Part shown: piece by piece, positions 41,173-49,884 of the stretch
How the letters are laid out: the number at the start of each line of letters is the position of its first letter
Numbering within the stretch: position 1 is the stretch's first letter
NCBI GenBank assembly: GCA_900320325.1
Contig: ONRU01000002.1
Span: 1 to 52,116, forward strand
Origin: an uncultured Lachnospiraceae bacterium
GTDB lineage: Bacteria; Bacillota; Clostridia; Lachnospirales; Lachnospiraceae
Length of the DNA stretch: 52,116 nucleotides
Reading direction: 5' to 3'
The notes under the pieces: model-generated
What the model was told of the DNA's origin: nothing
What the model saw: the letters and a program-made list of their open reading frames with translations, nothing else
Databases searched by the model: none
Translations under genes and position numbers: made by a program

Positions 41173-41958
41173 ATGATCCTTGCAATAGATACGGGAAATT
41201 CCCACATCGTACTGGGAATCATCCACCAGGACGGCAGTATCGGTCCCACCATGCGGATGGAGACCAATCTGACCAAAACAGAGTATGAATACGCGGCGGA
41301 TATCAAGATCATCCTGGAACTGGGCGGGGTGGATCTGTCCAAATGTGAGGGCGCCATTATCTCTTCCGTTGTCCCTCCGGTCACAACGGTCCTGAAGAAG
41401 GCTGTTAAAATCCTGGCGGGCATGGACGCCCTGGTCGTTGGGGCCGGCATCCGTACGGGCCTGGATATCGGCCTGGACGACCCCGGCACGATCGGCGCCG
41501 ATCTGGTCGCCACCGCGGTGGCTGCCAAGAATTTCTACAAACTGCCCTGTATCATCATAGACATGGGCACGGCTACGACCATTACCGTAGTAAATGAGAA
41601 GGGACGGTATATCGGAGGCTGTATCATGCCCGGTGTCGCCATCTCCCTGAACGCCCTGACCCAGGGAACGTCCCTCCTTCCCAGTATCGATCTGGTCACC
41701 CCCCAGAAGGTGATCGCGACCAATACCATCGACGCCATTAAGACCGGCATTATCTACGGAGCCTGCGGCCAGCTGGATGGCGTTGTGGACCGTTTTAAGA
41801 AAGAACTGGGAGTGGAGACCAGCGTCGTGGCCACAGGCGGCCTGGCCGGCCTGATCTGCCCGGGATGCCGCCACGAGATCACCATCGATCCTGATCTGCT
41901 CTTCCGGGGCCTGTATGTGATCTGGAACAAGAACCACCCCAAAAAACGCAGAACATGA
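41173..41958 (+). CDS. coaX: Type III pantothenate kinase
   Basis: A 261-residue enzyme of the ASKHA fold that phosphorylates pantothenate, first step of CoA synthesis. It is the type insensitive to CoA feedback and dependent on a monovalent cation. Motifs: DTGNSHIVLGI (5-15), VVPPVT, the GADLVA segment with the conserved Asp, IIIDMGTATTITVV and GCIMPGVAIS. AAAGGAG precedes the ATG. Its stop overlaps the dus start by four bases (ATGA). coaX and a dus gene also lie in one neighbourhood in Bacillus, so the order is partly conserved. Confidence 0.95.
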   Translation: MILAIDTGNSHIVLGIIHQDGSIGPTMRMETNLTKTEYEYAADIKIILELGGVDLSKCEGAIISSVVPPVTTVLKKAVKILAGMDALVVGAGIRTGLDIGLDDPGTIGADLVATAVAAKNFYKLPCIIIDMGTATTITVVNEKGRYIGGCIMPGVAISLNALTQGTSLLPSIDLVTPQKVIATNTIDAIKTGIIYGACGQLDGVVDRFKKELGVETSVVATGGLAGLICPGCRHEITIDPDLLFRGLYVIWNKNHPKKRRT

Positions 41959-42971
41959 GCGCCGTGATGCAGATATACGCGGCTCCCATGGAAGGGATTA
42001 CGGGCTTTATTTACAGAGAGACCCTGGCAGAACAATTCGGGGGCTATGACAAATACTTTTCTCCCTTCGCGGCCGCGACACATACCCGCAGTTTCAAGCA
42101 CAGGGAACTGGAGGATATGGACCCTGCCCATAACCGGAATCAGGTCCTGGTCCCCCAGATCCTGGCCAGCCAAAGCGGGGATTTTATCTGGGCTGCCCGT
42201 TTCATGGCGGATCTGGGCTACAGGGAAGTCAACCTGAATCTGGGATGTCCGGTCGGGACAGTGGTCCGCAAGCATAAGGGAGCCGGCATGCTGCAGGATC
42301 CAGGTCTCCTGGACTGCTTTCTGGAGGCGGTTTTTGATGGCTGCCGGGACAACGGGCCCGGAATCTCCCTGAAGACCCGGATCGGCCTGGAGGATACAAA
42401 GCAGGCGGACAGACTGTTTGAGATCTATGCCCGTTATCCCCTGGCGGAACTGATCGTCCATCCAAGGACCCGGGAGCAATATTACAAGGGCCTGCCGGAT
42501 CTGGACAGGTTCGGAGAGCTTCTGCAGGTCTATGAGGACCGCGGCGGGAGAGCTCCCGTCTGCTATAATGGGAATATTTACAACGAGGAGGATATGGCGG
42601 AGATCCGCCGCCGTTTCCCGTCGGTCCGGTCTGTGATGACGGGACGGGGCATGCTGCGCAATCCGGCCCTGGCCCGGCAGCTGAAAGGGGGACAGATTCT
42701 GACCAAAGCGGAACTGCGCCGCTTCCATGACAGCCTCTACGCGGCTTATCAGCAGGTCATGCCGGGCGGCGGGCCCCTGGTGAACCGGATGAAGGAGCTC
42801 TGGACCCATATGGCCATCCTCTTTCCGGACGGCGGCAGGCAGGTCAAAAGCATTTACAAGGCCAGGTCTCCGGTAGAATATGAAGGGGCGGTCCGGGTCC
42901 TGTTCAATACCTGCCCCATGGTCCTGCCTGAACGGGGCGGCCTGGACCCCCTGGGATATAATGTGACCTGA
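41955..42971 (+). CDS. dus: tRNA-dihydrouridine synthase family flavoenzyme
   Basis: A 338-residue FMN-dependent TIM-barrel enzyme that reduces uridines in tRNA loops. It opens with IYAAPMEGITGFIYR, has VPQILASQSGDFIWAA, the catalytic NLGCP with Cys98, GAGML, the FMN-phosphate part LIVHPRTREQYYKG and YNGNIYNEEDMAEI plus VMTGRGMLRNP. The usual K after GCP (CPxxKV) is replaced by T, so it belongs to a divergent subgroup and its target uridine is not predictable. It is translationally coupled to coaX and followed by a strong terminator. Confidence 0.87.
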   Translation: MSAVMQIYAAPMEGITGFIYRETLAEQFGGYDKYFSPFAAATHTRSFKHRELEDMDPAHNRNQVLVPQILASQSGDFIWAARFMADLGYREVNLNLGCPVGTVVRKHKGAGMLQDPGLLDCFLEAVFDGCRDNGPGISLKTRIGLEDTKQADRLFEIYARYPLAELIVHPRTREQYYKGLPDLDRFGELLQVYEDRGGRAPVCYNGNIYNEEDMAEIRRRFPSVRSVMTGRGMLRNPALARQLKGGQILTKAELRRFHDSLYAAYQQVMPGGGPLVNRMKELWTHMAILFPDGGRQVKSIYKARSPVEYEGAVRVLFNTCPMVLPERGGLDPLGYNVT

Positions 42972-42994
42972 AGCAAATACAGCGCGGATACAGC

Positions 42995-43033
42995 CTGTCC
43001 GGATCTCCTGCCCGGGAGATCCGGACAGTTTTT
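42995..43033 (+). terminator. Terminator of coaX-dus
   Basis: A perfect 14-bp stem (42995-43008 with 43015-43028), six-base loop and five Ts. Confidence 0.93.
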
Positions 43034-43108
43034 GTCCATGTGGACCGGAAGGTCCGGTACGGCGCTCCGCAGGTGATATTAAGAGTATGCAATCCCGGTT
43101 TTTTTGTG

Positions 43109-43114
43109 TATAAT
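43109..43114 (+). promoter_or_regulatory. -10 element of the hydratase gene
   Basis: A perfect TATAAT behind a seven-T run; the -35 region (TATGCA, 43086-43091, 17-base spacer) is weak. The leader is about 115 bases with no clear structure. Confidence 0.5.
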
Positions 43115-43237
43115 AGTTGGGTGAATACCTGTATACAATCCAATGTCTGACCGGCAGCCTTGCCGGAACGCAGGAATGGACGCGCGAAGACAGCGCGCAG
43201 GTGAATAAATGAAACAAAGAAAGGCGGAACAGAAGAT

Positions 43238-45505
43238 ATGATCAAGCTTTATGAAGGCGGCGTATATCTGGTGAACGGAACAGAGCTTATGACAGACGCG
43301 GCGGAAGCGGCAGCCGCGGCCGGCAGGCCGGTCACCAGGGAGCAGGCGTCTGAAGGGACGATCGCATACGGGATCCTGAAATCGCATAATACAACAGAGG
43401 ATATGGACCATCTGCGGATGCGTTATGATTCTCTGACCAGCCATGATATCACTTATGTGGGCATTATCCAGACCGCCCGGTCCTCCGGCATGAAGGAATT
43501 TCCCATGCCCTATGTCCTGACCAACTGCCACAACTCCCTGTGCGCCGTCGGCGGCACCATCAATGAGGATGACCACAAATTCGCTCTTTCGGCAGCCCAT
43601 AAATACGGCGGCATTTATGTACCCACCAATATGGCCGTCATCCATTCCGTCAACCGGGAACTGATGGCAGGCTGCGGCCGCATGATCCTGGGTTCCGATT
43701 CCCATACCCGCTACGGGGCTCTGGGTACCCTGGCGGTAGGAGAAGGCGGCGGAGAGCTGGCCAAACAGCTGGTGGGACGCACCTATGACATGACCCGTCC
43801 CGGTGTGGTAGCCATTTATCTGACCGGCAGCCCCCGCCCCGGTGTAGGCCCTCATGATGTGGCGCTGTCTCTGGTCGGCGCTACCTATGCCAATGGTTAT
43901 GTCAAAAATAAAGTCATGGAATTTGTGGGCCCCGGCGTTGCCGGCCTGCCCATTGAGTACAGGAACGGGATCGATGTCATGACGACAGAGACCACCTGCT
44001 GGTCCTCTGTCTGGGTGACGGATGAAAAGACAGAAGCTTATTTCTCGGTCCACGGACGTCCGGAGGCTTATCGGAAGCTGGAGCCCGCCCCGGTCGCCTA
44101 TTATGACGGCTGCGTATACGTGGATCTCAGCGCAATCGAGCCTACGATCGCTCTGCCCATGCATCCCAGCTATGCCATGCCCATCCGGGAACTGCTGGAA
44201 AATCCCGCGGATATCATGCACGAGTATCAGGAAATGGCCAACCGCCAGATCAAGGGAGCTGCCATGGATCTGGATTCCAAAGTCCGCGGCGGACAGATCT
44301 ATGTAGACCAGGGTATCGTTGCCGGCTGCTCGGGCGGAACCTTTGATAATATCGTGGCAGTCGCGGATATCCTGCGCGGTCACAGCTGCGGCAGCGGCAC
44401 CTTTACCATGTCGGTCTATCCGGGTTCCATGCCTGCCTACAGGGAACTGATGAAGAACGGTGCCCTCTATGATATCGCCGGTTCCGGCGCCATTATCCGG
44501 GAATGCTTCTGCGGTCCCTGTTTCGGCGCGGGCGATACCCCTGCAAATGGTGAGTTCTCCATTCGTCATACCACCCGAAACTTCCCCAACCGGGAAGGCT
44601 CCAAGCCCGGTGAAGGCCAGATGGCGGCCGTCGCCCTTATGGATGCCCGGTCGATCGCGGCGACAGCTGTCAATGGAGGCAGGCTGACCCCCGCTACGGA
44701 TCTGGATGTGGATTATACTACCCCCGATTATCATTTTGACAGCGGCGTGTATGAGAAGCGTATATATAACGGCTGGGGCAAGGCCGAGCCGGAATATGAG
44801 CTGAAGATGGGCCCCAATATCAAGGACTGGCCGGAGCAGCCCGCCCTGAGCGAGGACCTGCTCCTGAAGGTGGCCTCCTATATCACGGACCCTGTGACAA
44901 CGACCGATGAACTGATCCCTTCCGGTGAGACCTCCTCCTTCCGGTCCAACCCTCTGCGGCTGGCGGAATTTACCCTGTCCCGTAAGGATCCCGATTATGT
45001 CGGCAGGGCCAAAGAGATCCATAAGCTGGAAGAGGCCCGTGAAGCGGGCACGGATCCCGGCGCGGAAGTCGCCGCTGTATATGCCGCCCTGGACCGGGCC
45101 GGCGTTGCCAATGATCCGGCGGCTACGGTCATCGGATCCACCATTTACGCCAATAAGCCCGGTGACGGTTCAGCCCGTGAACAGGCTGCCAGCTGCCAGA
45201 GAGTGCTGGGGGCGGCCGCCAATATTGCCAGGGAATACGCTACCAAGAGGTACCGGTCCAACTGTATCAACTGGGGCATGGCGCCGCTTCTGACAGAGAC
45301 GCCGGAAGTGCTGGCCCTGGGAGACTATGTATTTGTTCCCGGCATCCGCGGCTATATTCTGAACGGTGTCAACGACTTTGATGCCTATGTCATCAAGGCC
45401 GACGGCAGTGTACGGAAATTTGCGGTTTCCACCGGAGACCTGACAGAGGATGAGAGGCAGATCATCGCGGACGGCTGCCTGATCAACTATTACCGCAGTC
45501 ACTGA
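43238..45505 (+). CDS. Aconitase-superfamily hydratase (YbhJ-like)
   Basis: A 755-residue [4Fe-4S] hydro-lyase. Cluster ligands should be Cys364 (AGCSGG) and Cys425/Cys428 (CGPCFG), with Cys423 next to them. The domain order is aconitase-like: an iron-sulfur core (IILGSDSHTRYGALGTLAVGEGGGELAKQL) and a C-terminal swivel domain (SNCINWGMAPLL). It differs from citrate-cycle aconitase in the ligand motif (GCSGG instead of SCTNS) and resembles the uncharacterised YbhJ group, whose substrate is unknown. Strong AAAGGCGGAA upstream. Stand-alone gene with a bidirectional terminator. Confidence 0.82.
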   Translation: MIKLYEGGVYLVNGTELMTDAAEAAAAAGRPVTREQASEGTIAYGILKSHNTTEDMDHLRMRYDSLTSHDITYVGIIQTARSSGMKEFPMPYVLTNCHNSLCAVGGTINEDDHKFALSAAHKYGGIYVPTNMAVIHSVNRELMAGCGRMILGSDSHTRYGALGTLAVGEGGGELAKQLVGRTYDMTRPGVVAIYLTGSPRPGVGPHDVALSLVGATYANGYVKNKVMEFVGPGVAGLPIEYRNGIDVMTTETTCWSSVWVTDEKTEAYFSVHGRPEAYRKLEPAPVAYYDGCVYVDLSAIEPTIALPMHPSYAMPIRELLENPADIMHEYQEMANRQIKGAAMDLDSKVRGGQIYVDQGIVAGCSGGTFDNIVAVADILRGHSCGSGTFTMSVYPGSMPAYRELMKNGALYDIAGSGAIIRECFCGPCFGAGDTPANGEFSIRHTTRNFPNREGSKPGEGQMAAVALMDARSIAATAVNGGRLTPATDLDVDYTTPDYHFDSGVYEKRIYNGWGKAEPEYELKMGPNIKDWPEQPALSEDLLLKVASYITDPVTTTDELIPSGETSSFRSNPLRLAEFTLSRKDPDYVGRAKEIHKLEEAREAGTDPGAEVAAVYAALDRAGVANDPAATVIGSTIYANKPGDGSAREQAASCQRVLGAAANIAREYATKRYRSNCINWGMAPLLTETPEVLALGDYVFVPGIRGYILNGVNDFDAYVIKADGSVRKFAVSTGDLTEDERQIIADGCLINYYRSH

Positions 45506-45542
45506 CCGCGGCCATCCTGCCGGCATACAGCAGATGATAAAG

Positions 45543-45576
45543 AAAGGTGAGGCTCTTTGCGGAGCCTCACCTTTTT
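45543..45576. terminator. Bidirectional terminator between hydratase and yerC
   Basis: AAAGGTGAGGCTC (45543-45555) pairs with GAGCCTCACCTTT (45562-45574), loop TTTGCG, T-run right and A-run left. It serves both convergent genes. Confidence 0.92.
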
Positions 45577-45615
45577 TCGTATACGTATTTTCAGTTTTTC
45601 TGCAGGGGAGAAAGA

Positions 45616-45936
45616 TCAGGCGTCGTCATGAGCGGCTTCTTTCTTTTCCTGCTCCTTAATGCGGGCCGCGGCCATCTCGATGCCTTCCCGGCCGTCTCCC
45701 AGCAGGCGCCCTACGCGGCTGATCGTGGCAGTGGAAGCGGAGGTGGCTTCCGAGATCGTCTGATAAGTCTGGCCATCCAGCAGCCGTGTTCCGACGTCAA
45801 AACGCTGGGCCAGGGAATTTAATTCATTGATGGTACAGATATCTTCAAAGAACAGATAGCATTCCTCCATGTTTTCAAGGCTGAGCACAGCCTTAAAAAG
45901 CTTTTCGACGGTTCCCCTGTTGATATTTCTTTTCAT
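45616..45936 (-). CDS. yerC: YerC/YecD-family TrpR-like regulator
   Basis: A 106-residue DNA-binding protein of the TrpR superfamily, YerC/YecD branch. It shows LFKAVLSLENMEECYLFFEDICTINELNSLAQRFDVGTRLLDGQTYQTISEATSASTATISRVGRLL, i.e. a helical dimerisation part and a helix-turn-helix (SEATSASTATISRV). The targets of this branch are not well known. AAGGGGTG before 45936 supports the start over the ATG at 45978. The promoter reads TTGCAG, 17 bases, TAAAAT on the minus strand (46079-46051). Confidence 0.88.
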   Translation of the reverse strand: MKRNINRGTVEKLFKAVLSLENMEECYLFFEDICTINELNSLAQRFDVGTRLLDGQTYQTISEATSASTATISRVGRLLGDGREGIEMAAARIKEQEKKEAAHDDA

Positions 45937-46258
45937 AGTCACCCCTTCCGAAAGGACCGGCCGGCATCCCCTGTTCATTGCCGGTACCGTTGATATTACC
46001 CCACGTTACAGATCCGTCCCGGACCGGCACGGTTCTCTGTACGCATCTATATTTTAATACTTTAAAGTGCTGACTGCAATGCGGGAACCTGTTTTTTATG
46101 TGAGCTGCGGGAACAAATGGGACATTTTTATGGTCTGATCCGCGGACAGGACAGGCGTTGTACATTTACAGCTGTCCGGACCGGAGCCGGCGGCGGATAT
46201 GAACAAAAAGAAGATAGAAAAAGAACATAATTTTTTTTCATAAAATGAAAATTTGTGC

Positions 46259-46287
46259 TTGAAATCAGAATCGACATCCCTTATAAT
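46259..46287 (+). promoter_or_regulatory. Symporter promoter
   Basis: TTGAAA (46259-46264), 17-base spacer, perfect TATAAT (46282-46287), preceded by an AT-rich UP-like stretch. Confidence 0.8.
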
Positions 46288-46300
46288 TTAACACTGTAAA

Positions 46301-46318
46301 GCGTTTAAGCATAAACGC
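46301..46318 (+). promoter_or_regulatory. Inverted repeat downstream of the symporter start site
   Basis: GCGTTTA, AGCA, TAAACGC: a perfect 7-bp palindrome a few bases after the expected +1. The core AAAGCGTTTA (46298-46307) also resembles LacI/CcpA-family operators (cre), but flanking positions deviate. A roadblock operator or 5' hairpin is possible. Confidence 0.5.
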
Positions 46319-46349
46319 GCTAAACTTTAGCTACAGGGAGGATATTATT

Positions 46350-47897
46350 ATGGTAATCAAGGTATTGATGCTGATCATCTTTTTCGCAGTCATGATCGGG
46401 ATCGGATTCTATTGCAGGAAGAATTCCACAGATGTAAACGGCTTTGTCCTGGGCGGACGTTCCGTCGGCCCCTGGCTGACAGCTTTCGCGTATGGTACAT
46501 CCTATTTCTCCGCCGTTGTATTCGTAGGCTACGCGGGACAGTTCGGATGGAAATACGGCATCGCGGCCACCTGGGCAGGAATCGGCAATACCATTCTGGG
46601 ATCTCTCCTGGCCTGGGTCATTCTGGGCAGAAGAACCCGTATCATGACTCAGCATCTGGATTCCGCCACCATGCCCCAGTTCTTTGAGGCCAGATTCGGC
46701 AGTTCATCCCTGAAGATCGCTGCCTCTGTCATTACCTTTATTTTCCTGATCCCTTATACAGCCTCCCTGTATAACGGCCTTTCCAGATTATTCGGTATGG
46801 CGTTCAGTGTTGACTATACTGTCTGCGTCGTTGTAATGGCAGTCCTGACCGGTATTTATGTCGTTGCCGGCGGCTACATGGCCACCGCGATCAATGATTT
46901 CGTGCAGGGTATTGTTATGTTATTCGGTATCACTGCAGTCATTCTGGCGGTCCTGAAGAGCCAGGGCGGTCTGCTGGCAGCCCTGGACGGGCTGGCAAGG
47001 GTCTCGGATGAGACCGTATCCACCACACCCGGTGTGTTTGCTTCTTTCCTGGGACCCGACCCCCTCAACCTTCTGGGCGTCGTGCTCCTGACTTCTCTGG
47101 GTACCTGGGGCCTGCCTCAGATGGTCCAGAAGTTCTATGCCATCAAGAGTGAGAAATCCATCTCCACTGGTACCGTGATCTCCACCTTCTTTTCACTGGT
47201 GGTAGCGGGCGGCTGCTATTTCCTGGGCGGCTTCGGCAGACTGTTTTCCGATAAGATCGATATCGCGGCCAACGGCTTTGACTCTGTCATTCCGACCATG
47301 CTGTCCGGCCTGCCGGATATCCTGATCGCCATTGTGGTCATTCTGGTCCTTTCCGCCTCCATGTCCACGCTGTCCTCACTGGTCCTGACTTCCAGCTCTA
47401 CGCTGACACTGGACCTGCTCAAGGGCTACATCGTAAAGGAAATGGATGAAAAGAAACAGGTATTCATTATGCGCTGCCTGATCGTTGTATTCGTAGCGCT
47501 GTCCGTAGTCATCGCCATTATCCAGTACAAGTCCAATGTCACCTTTATCGCTCAGCTGATGGGTGTTTCATGGGGCGCTCTGGCAGGCGCTTTCCTGGCT
47601 CCTTTCCTCTATGGTCTCTACTGGAAGGGCGCGACCAAGATCAGCTGCTGGTGCAGCTTCCTGTTCTCGACCGTAGTCATGCTGGCCAACATGCTTGTAA
47701 GGCCCAGCTTCCCGGTCCTGCTGCAGTCCCCGATCAATGCGGGCGCCTTCTGCATGATCGCCGGCCTGGTCATTGTGCCTGCTGTGTCTCTGTTCACGCC
47801 CAAGCCCAATAAGAAGGTCGTAGACGACGCCTTCGCCTGCTATGACCAGAAGGTCATCGTTACCAGAAGCCATATGCTGGGTGATGACGAACAGTAA
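46350..47897 (+). CDS. Sodium:solute symporter (SSS family)
   Basis: A 515-residue membrane protein with about 13 helices and the LeuT-like SSS architecture. The first helix is followed by GFVLGGRSVGPWLTAFAYGTSYFSAVVFVGYAG, with the unwound helix 1 and the Na+ site; GGYMATAINDFVQGIVM and LSASMSTLSSLVLTSSSTLTLDL (Na+ site helix 8) are equally typical. It could carry an amino acid, carboxylate or vitamin; the substrate is not readable. GGGAGG before the ATG. It is monocistronic and its promoter carries a palindrome, so a dedicated regulator is likely. Confidence 0.88.
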   Translation: MVIKVLMLIIFFAVMIGIGFYCRKNSTDVNGFVLGGRSVGPWLTAFAYGTSYFSAVVFVGYAGQFGWKYGIAATWAGIGNTILGSLLAWVILGRRTRIMTQHLDSATMPQFFEARFGSSSLKIAASVITFIFLIPYTASLYNGLSRLFGMAFSVDYTVCVVVMAVLTGIYVVAGGYMATAINDFVQGIVMLFGITAVILAVLKSQGGLLAALDGLARVSDETVSTTPGVFASFLGPDPLNLLGVVLLTSLGTWGLPQMVQKFYAIKSEKSISTGTVISTFFSLVVAGGCYFLGGFGRLFSDKIDIAANGFDSVIPTMLSGLPDILIAIVVILVLSASMSTLSSLVLTSSSTLTLDLLKGYIVKEMDEKKQVFIMRCLIVVFVALSVVIAIIQYKSNVTFIAQLMGVSWGALAGAFLAPFLYGLYWKGATKISCWCSFLFSTVVMLANMLVRPSFPVLLQSPINAGAFCMIAGLVIVPAVSLFTPKPNKKVVDDAFACYDQKVIVTRSHMLGDDEQ

Positions 47898-47957
47898 ACA
47901 TCCAAAGCAGAAACAATCTATCATGACCGTATCCTTTGGAGAGACGAGAGCATATGG

Positions 47958-47993
47958 AAAGCCGCGTGTGGTCCGCAGATCACACGCGGCTTT
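47958..47993 (+). terminator. Terminator of the symporter gene
   Basis: AAAGCCGCGTGTG (47958-47970) pairs with CACACGCGGCTTT (47981-47993) around a 10-base loop; TTT CC TTT follows. Confidence 0.75.
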
Positions 47994-48017
47994 CCTTTGC
48001 GGCCATGTCCATGAAAA

Positions 48018-48057
48018 GGCCCCCGGATCACGCGGTTCAACCGCGGATCCGGGGGCT
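48018..48057 (-). terminator. Terminator of the ior-paaK operon
   Basis: A GC-rich stem (GCCCCCGGATC/GATCCGGGGGC plus CGCGG/CCGCGG) with TTCAA loop. Read on the minus strand it is followed by CTTTTCAT, so it ends the leftward operon. Confidence 0.8.
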
Positions 48058-48086
48058 TCTGTTTGTCAGAAGATCTTGCTTTCAGA

Positions 48087-48521
48087 TCAGATATTGGTGA
48101 TATCCTCCTGGGTCAGGACACGCAGGCCCTTCTTGGTCAGGCGGGCTTCCGCGCCCTTGGTATCGGCGACACGGAAGATCATATAAGCGCTCTTGACATC
48201 GCTGCCGCCCAGGAAGGCGTACATATACTCAATGTTGACCTCCGCTTCGGAGAAGATGGAGAGCAGCTGGTCCAGTCCGCCGGGGACATCGGGGATCTTT
48301 ACAGCCAGGACAGAGGTGAGTTTGGCAACAAAGTCCGCGTCCTTCAGGATATTGACTGCTTCAAAGACGTCATCCACGATGATACGGGCAATCCCGAAGT
48401 CCTTGGTCTCCGCCAGGGACAGGGCGCGCATATCGACCTTTTTAGCAGCCAGGACGCCGGTCATTTTCTTCAGGGTACCGGGCTTGTTCTCAAGAAATAC
48501 GGAAATCTGCTTAATGCTCAT
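48087..48521 (-). CDS. Tandem ACT-domain protein
   Basis: A 144-residue protein made of two ACT domains (1-70: SVFLENKPGTLKKMTGVLA; 71-144: KIPDVPGGLDQLLSIFSEAEVNIEYMYAF). ACT domains bind amino acids as regulatory ligands. It is the last gene behind iorA, iorB and paaK, a common arrangement in anaerobes, so it may sense an aromatic amino acid or tune one of these enzymes; this is inferred. It has no catalytic domain. The gap to paaK is 15 bases. Confidence 0.9.
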   Translation of the reverse strand: MSIKQISVFLENKPGTLKKMTGVLAAKKVDMRALSLAETKDFGIARIIVDDVFEAVNILKDADFVAKLTSVLAVKIPDVPGGLDQLLSIFSEAEVNIEYMYAFLGGSDVKSAYMIFRVADTKGAEARLTKKGLRVLTQEDITNI

Positions 48522-48536
48522 ATTATTCCTCCCGTC

Positions 48537-49838
48537 TCAGATCTTTCTCTTGTCGATGACACGGACGGCCTTGCCTTCGCTGCGGGCGATGGACTTGGGC
48601 GCGACCAGTGTGACCTTGGCCTTGATGCCCAGCATGGACTTCAGGCCGTCAACGAGCTGCTTCTGGTTCTCGGCGATCTCACCGACGTTATCAGTGAACA
48701 TTTCAGGGGTCATCTCGACCTGGACATCCAGGGTATCGGAGTTGTTCTTACGGTCAACGATGATCTGGTAGTTGGCGGCATAGCCATGATTGAGCAGTAC
48801 GGTCTCGATCTGGCTGGGGAATACGTTGACGCCGCGGATGATCAGCATGTCATCGGAGCGGCCCATAGGCTTGGCCATACGTACATGAGTACGGCCGCAG
48901 GAGCATTTCTCACGGGTCAGCCTGCAGATATCTCTGGTACGGTAGCGGATCATCGGGAAAGCTTCCTTGTCGATGGCGGTAAAGACCAGCTCGCCCTGGC
49001 TGCCTTCCGGCAGGACTTCTTCCGTCTCAGGATCGATGATCTCGGCGATGAAGTGGTCCTCATTGATATGCATGCCCTTCTGGGCGGAGCACTCAAAAGC
49101 CACACCGGGACCGGACAGCTCTGTCAGTCCGTAGATATCATAGGCCTTGATGCCCATGGTATTCTGGATATCCCGGCGCATTTCCTCACTCCAGGCCTCC
49201 GCGCCGAAGATACCGGCCTTCAGGGGAATATCATCGGGTCCGTATCCCATCTCCTTCATACGCTCGCCCAGGAAAGCGGCATAGCTGGGGGTACAGCAGA
49301 TGATCGTAGACTGCAGGTCCTGGATGAACATGATCTGACGGTCCGTATTGCCGGAGCTGGTAGGGACCGTCAGGCAGCCGACCTTGTGGGAACCGCCGTT
49401 GAGTCCGGGGCCGCCGGTGAAGAGGCCGTAGCCGTAGGAGATCTGGCAGACATCCTCATTGCTGCCGCCGGCCGCTACAATGGCGCGGGCGCAGCAGTCT
49501 TCCCAGAGGTCAATATCATGCTGGTTATAGAAAGCGACAACGCGCTTGCCGGTCGTGCCGGACGTGGACTGGATCCGTACACAATCCTTCAGGGGCACGC
49601 CGACCAGGCCGTAGGGATAGGCTTCCCGCAGGTCCTTTTTGGAAAGAAAAGGCAGCTTGTGCAGATCATCGATGGATTTGATATCATCGGGCGTGACTCC
49701 CTTCGCTTCCATCTTTTTGCGGTAGTAGGGAACGTTGTCCCAGACATGCCGCACCTGTTTTACGAGTTTCTCGTTCTGAATGGCGATGATCTCGTCACGG
49801 CTCGCGCATTCAATGGATTCCTGGAAATACTTTTCCAT
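48537..49838 (-). CDS. paaK: Phenylacetate-CoA ligase family enzyme
   Basis: A 433-residue AMP-forming acyl-CoA ligase. It opens with HVWDNVPYYRKKMEAKGVTPDDIKSIDDLHKLPFLSKKDLRE, has the P-loop QSTSGTTGKRVV, the EAWSEEMR and YGLTELSGPGVAFEC region, and ARSEGKAVRVID near the C-terminus. The family activates phenylacetate or related aryl acids. With iorAB it can interconvert aryl-acetyl-CoA and aryl acetate, which in anaerobes may run in the ATP-forming direction. GGAGG upstream fixes ATG 49838; the frame from 49907 starts before it. Confidence 0.92.
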   Translation of the reverse strand: MEKYFQESIECASRDEIIAIQNEKLVKQVRHVWDNVPYYRKKMEAKGVTPDDIKSIDDLHKLPFLSKKDLREAYPYGLVGVPLKDCVRIQSTSGTTGKRVVAFYNQHDIDLWEDCCARAIVAAGGSNEDVCQISYGYGLFTGGPGLNGGSHKVGCLTVPTSSGNTDRQIMFIQDLQSTIICCTPSYAAFLGERMKEMGYGPDDIPLKAGIFGAEAWSEEMRRDIQNTMGIKAYDIYGLTELSGPGVAFECSAQKGMHINEDHFIAEIIDPETEEVLPEGSQGELVFTAIDKEAFPMIRYRTRDICRLTREKCSCGRTHVRMAKPMGRSDDMLIIRGVNVFPSQIETVLLNHGYAANYQIIVDRKNNSDTLDVQVEMTPEMFTDNVGEIAENQKQLVDGLKSMLGIKAKVTLVAPKSIARSEGKAVRVIDKRKI

Positions 49839-49884
49839 AGTTAATGTTACCTCCCTCATATATAAATTAATAGTGTCTTCACAA

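Larger units (their letters stand above)
45937..46349. other. 413-bp divergent intergenic region
   Basis: Between yerC (-) and the symporter gene (+). It holds the minus promoter for yerC (46079-46051), a GC-rich double stem at 46138-46198 (ATCCGC with GCGGAT outside, GGACAG with CTGTCC inside) that has no U-run, a very AT-rich run at 46200-46260, the plus promoter and an inverted repeat. I see no reading frame worth reporting. Confidence 0.6.

Noticed and set aside
43079..45022. 647-codon minus frame opposite the aconitase-type hydratase
   Set aside because: Shadow frame with no motif and no start signal.
46296..46309. True CcpA cre site
   Set aside because: The core AAAGCGTTTA fits, but the outer TG and CA positions do not; kept only as a possible LacI-family operator.
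48063..49844. 593-codon plus frame opposite paaK and the ACT gene
   Set aside because: It covers both minus genes and their gap; both have strong family motifs.
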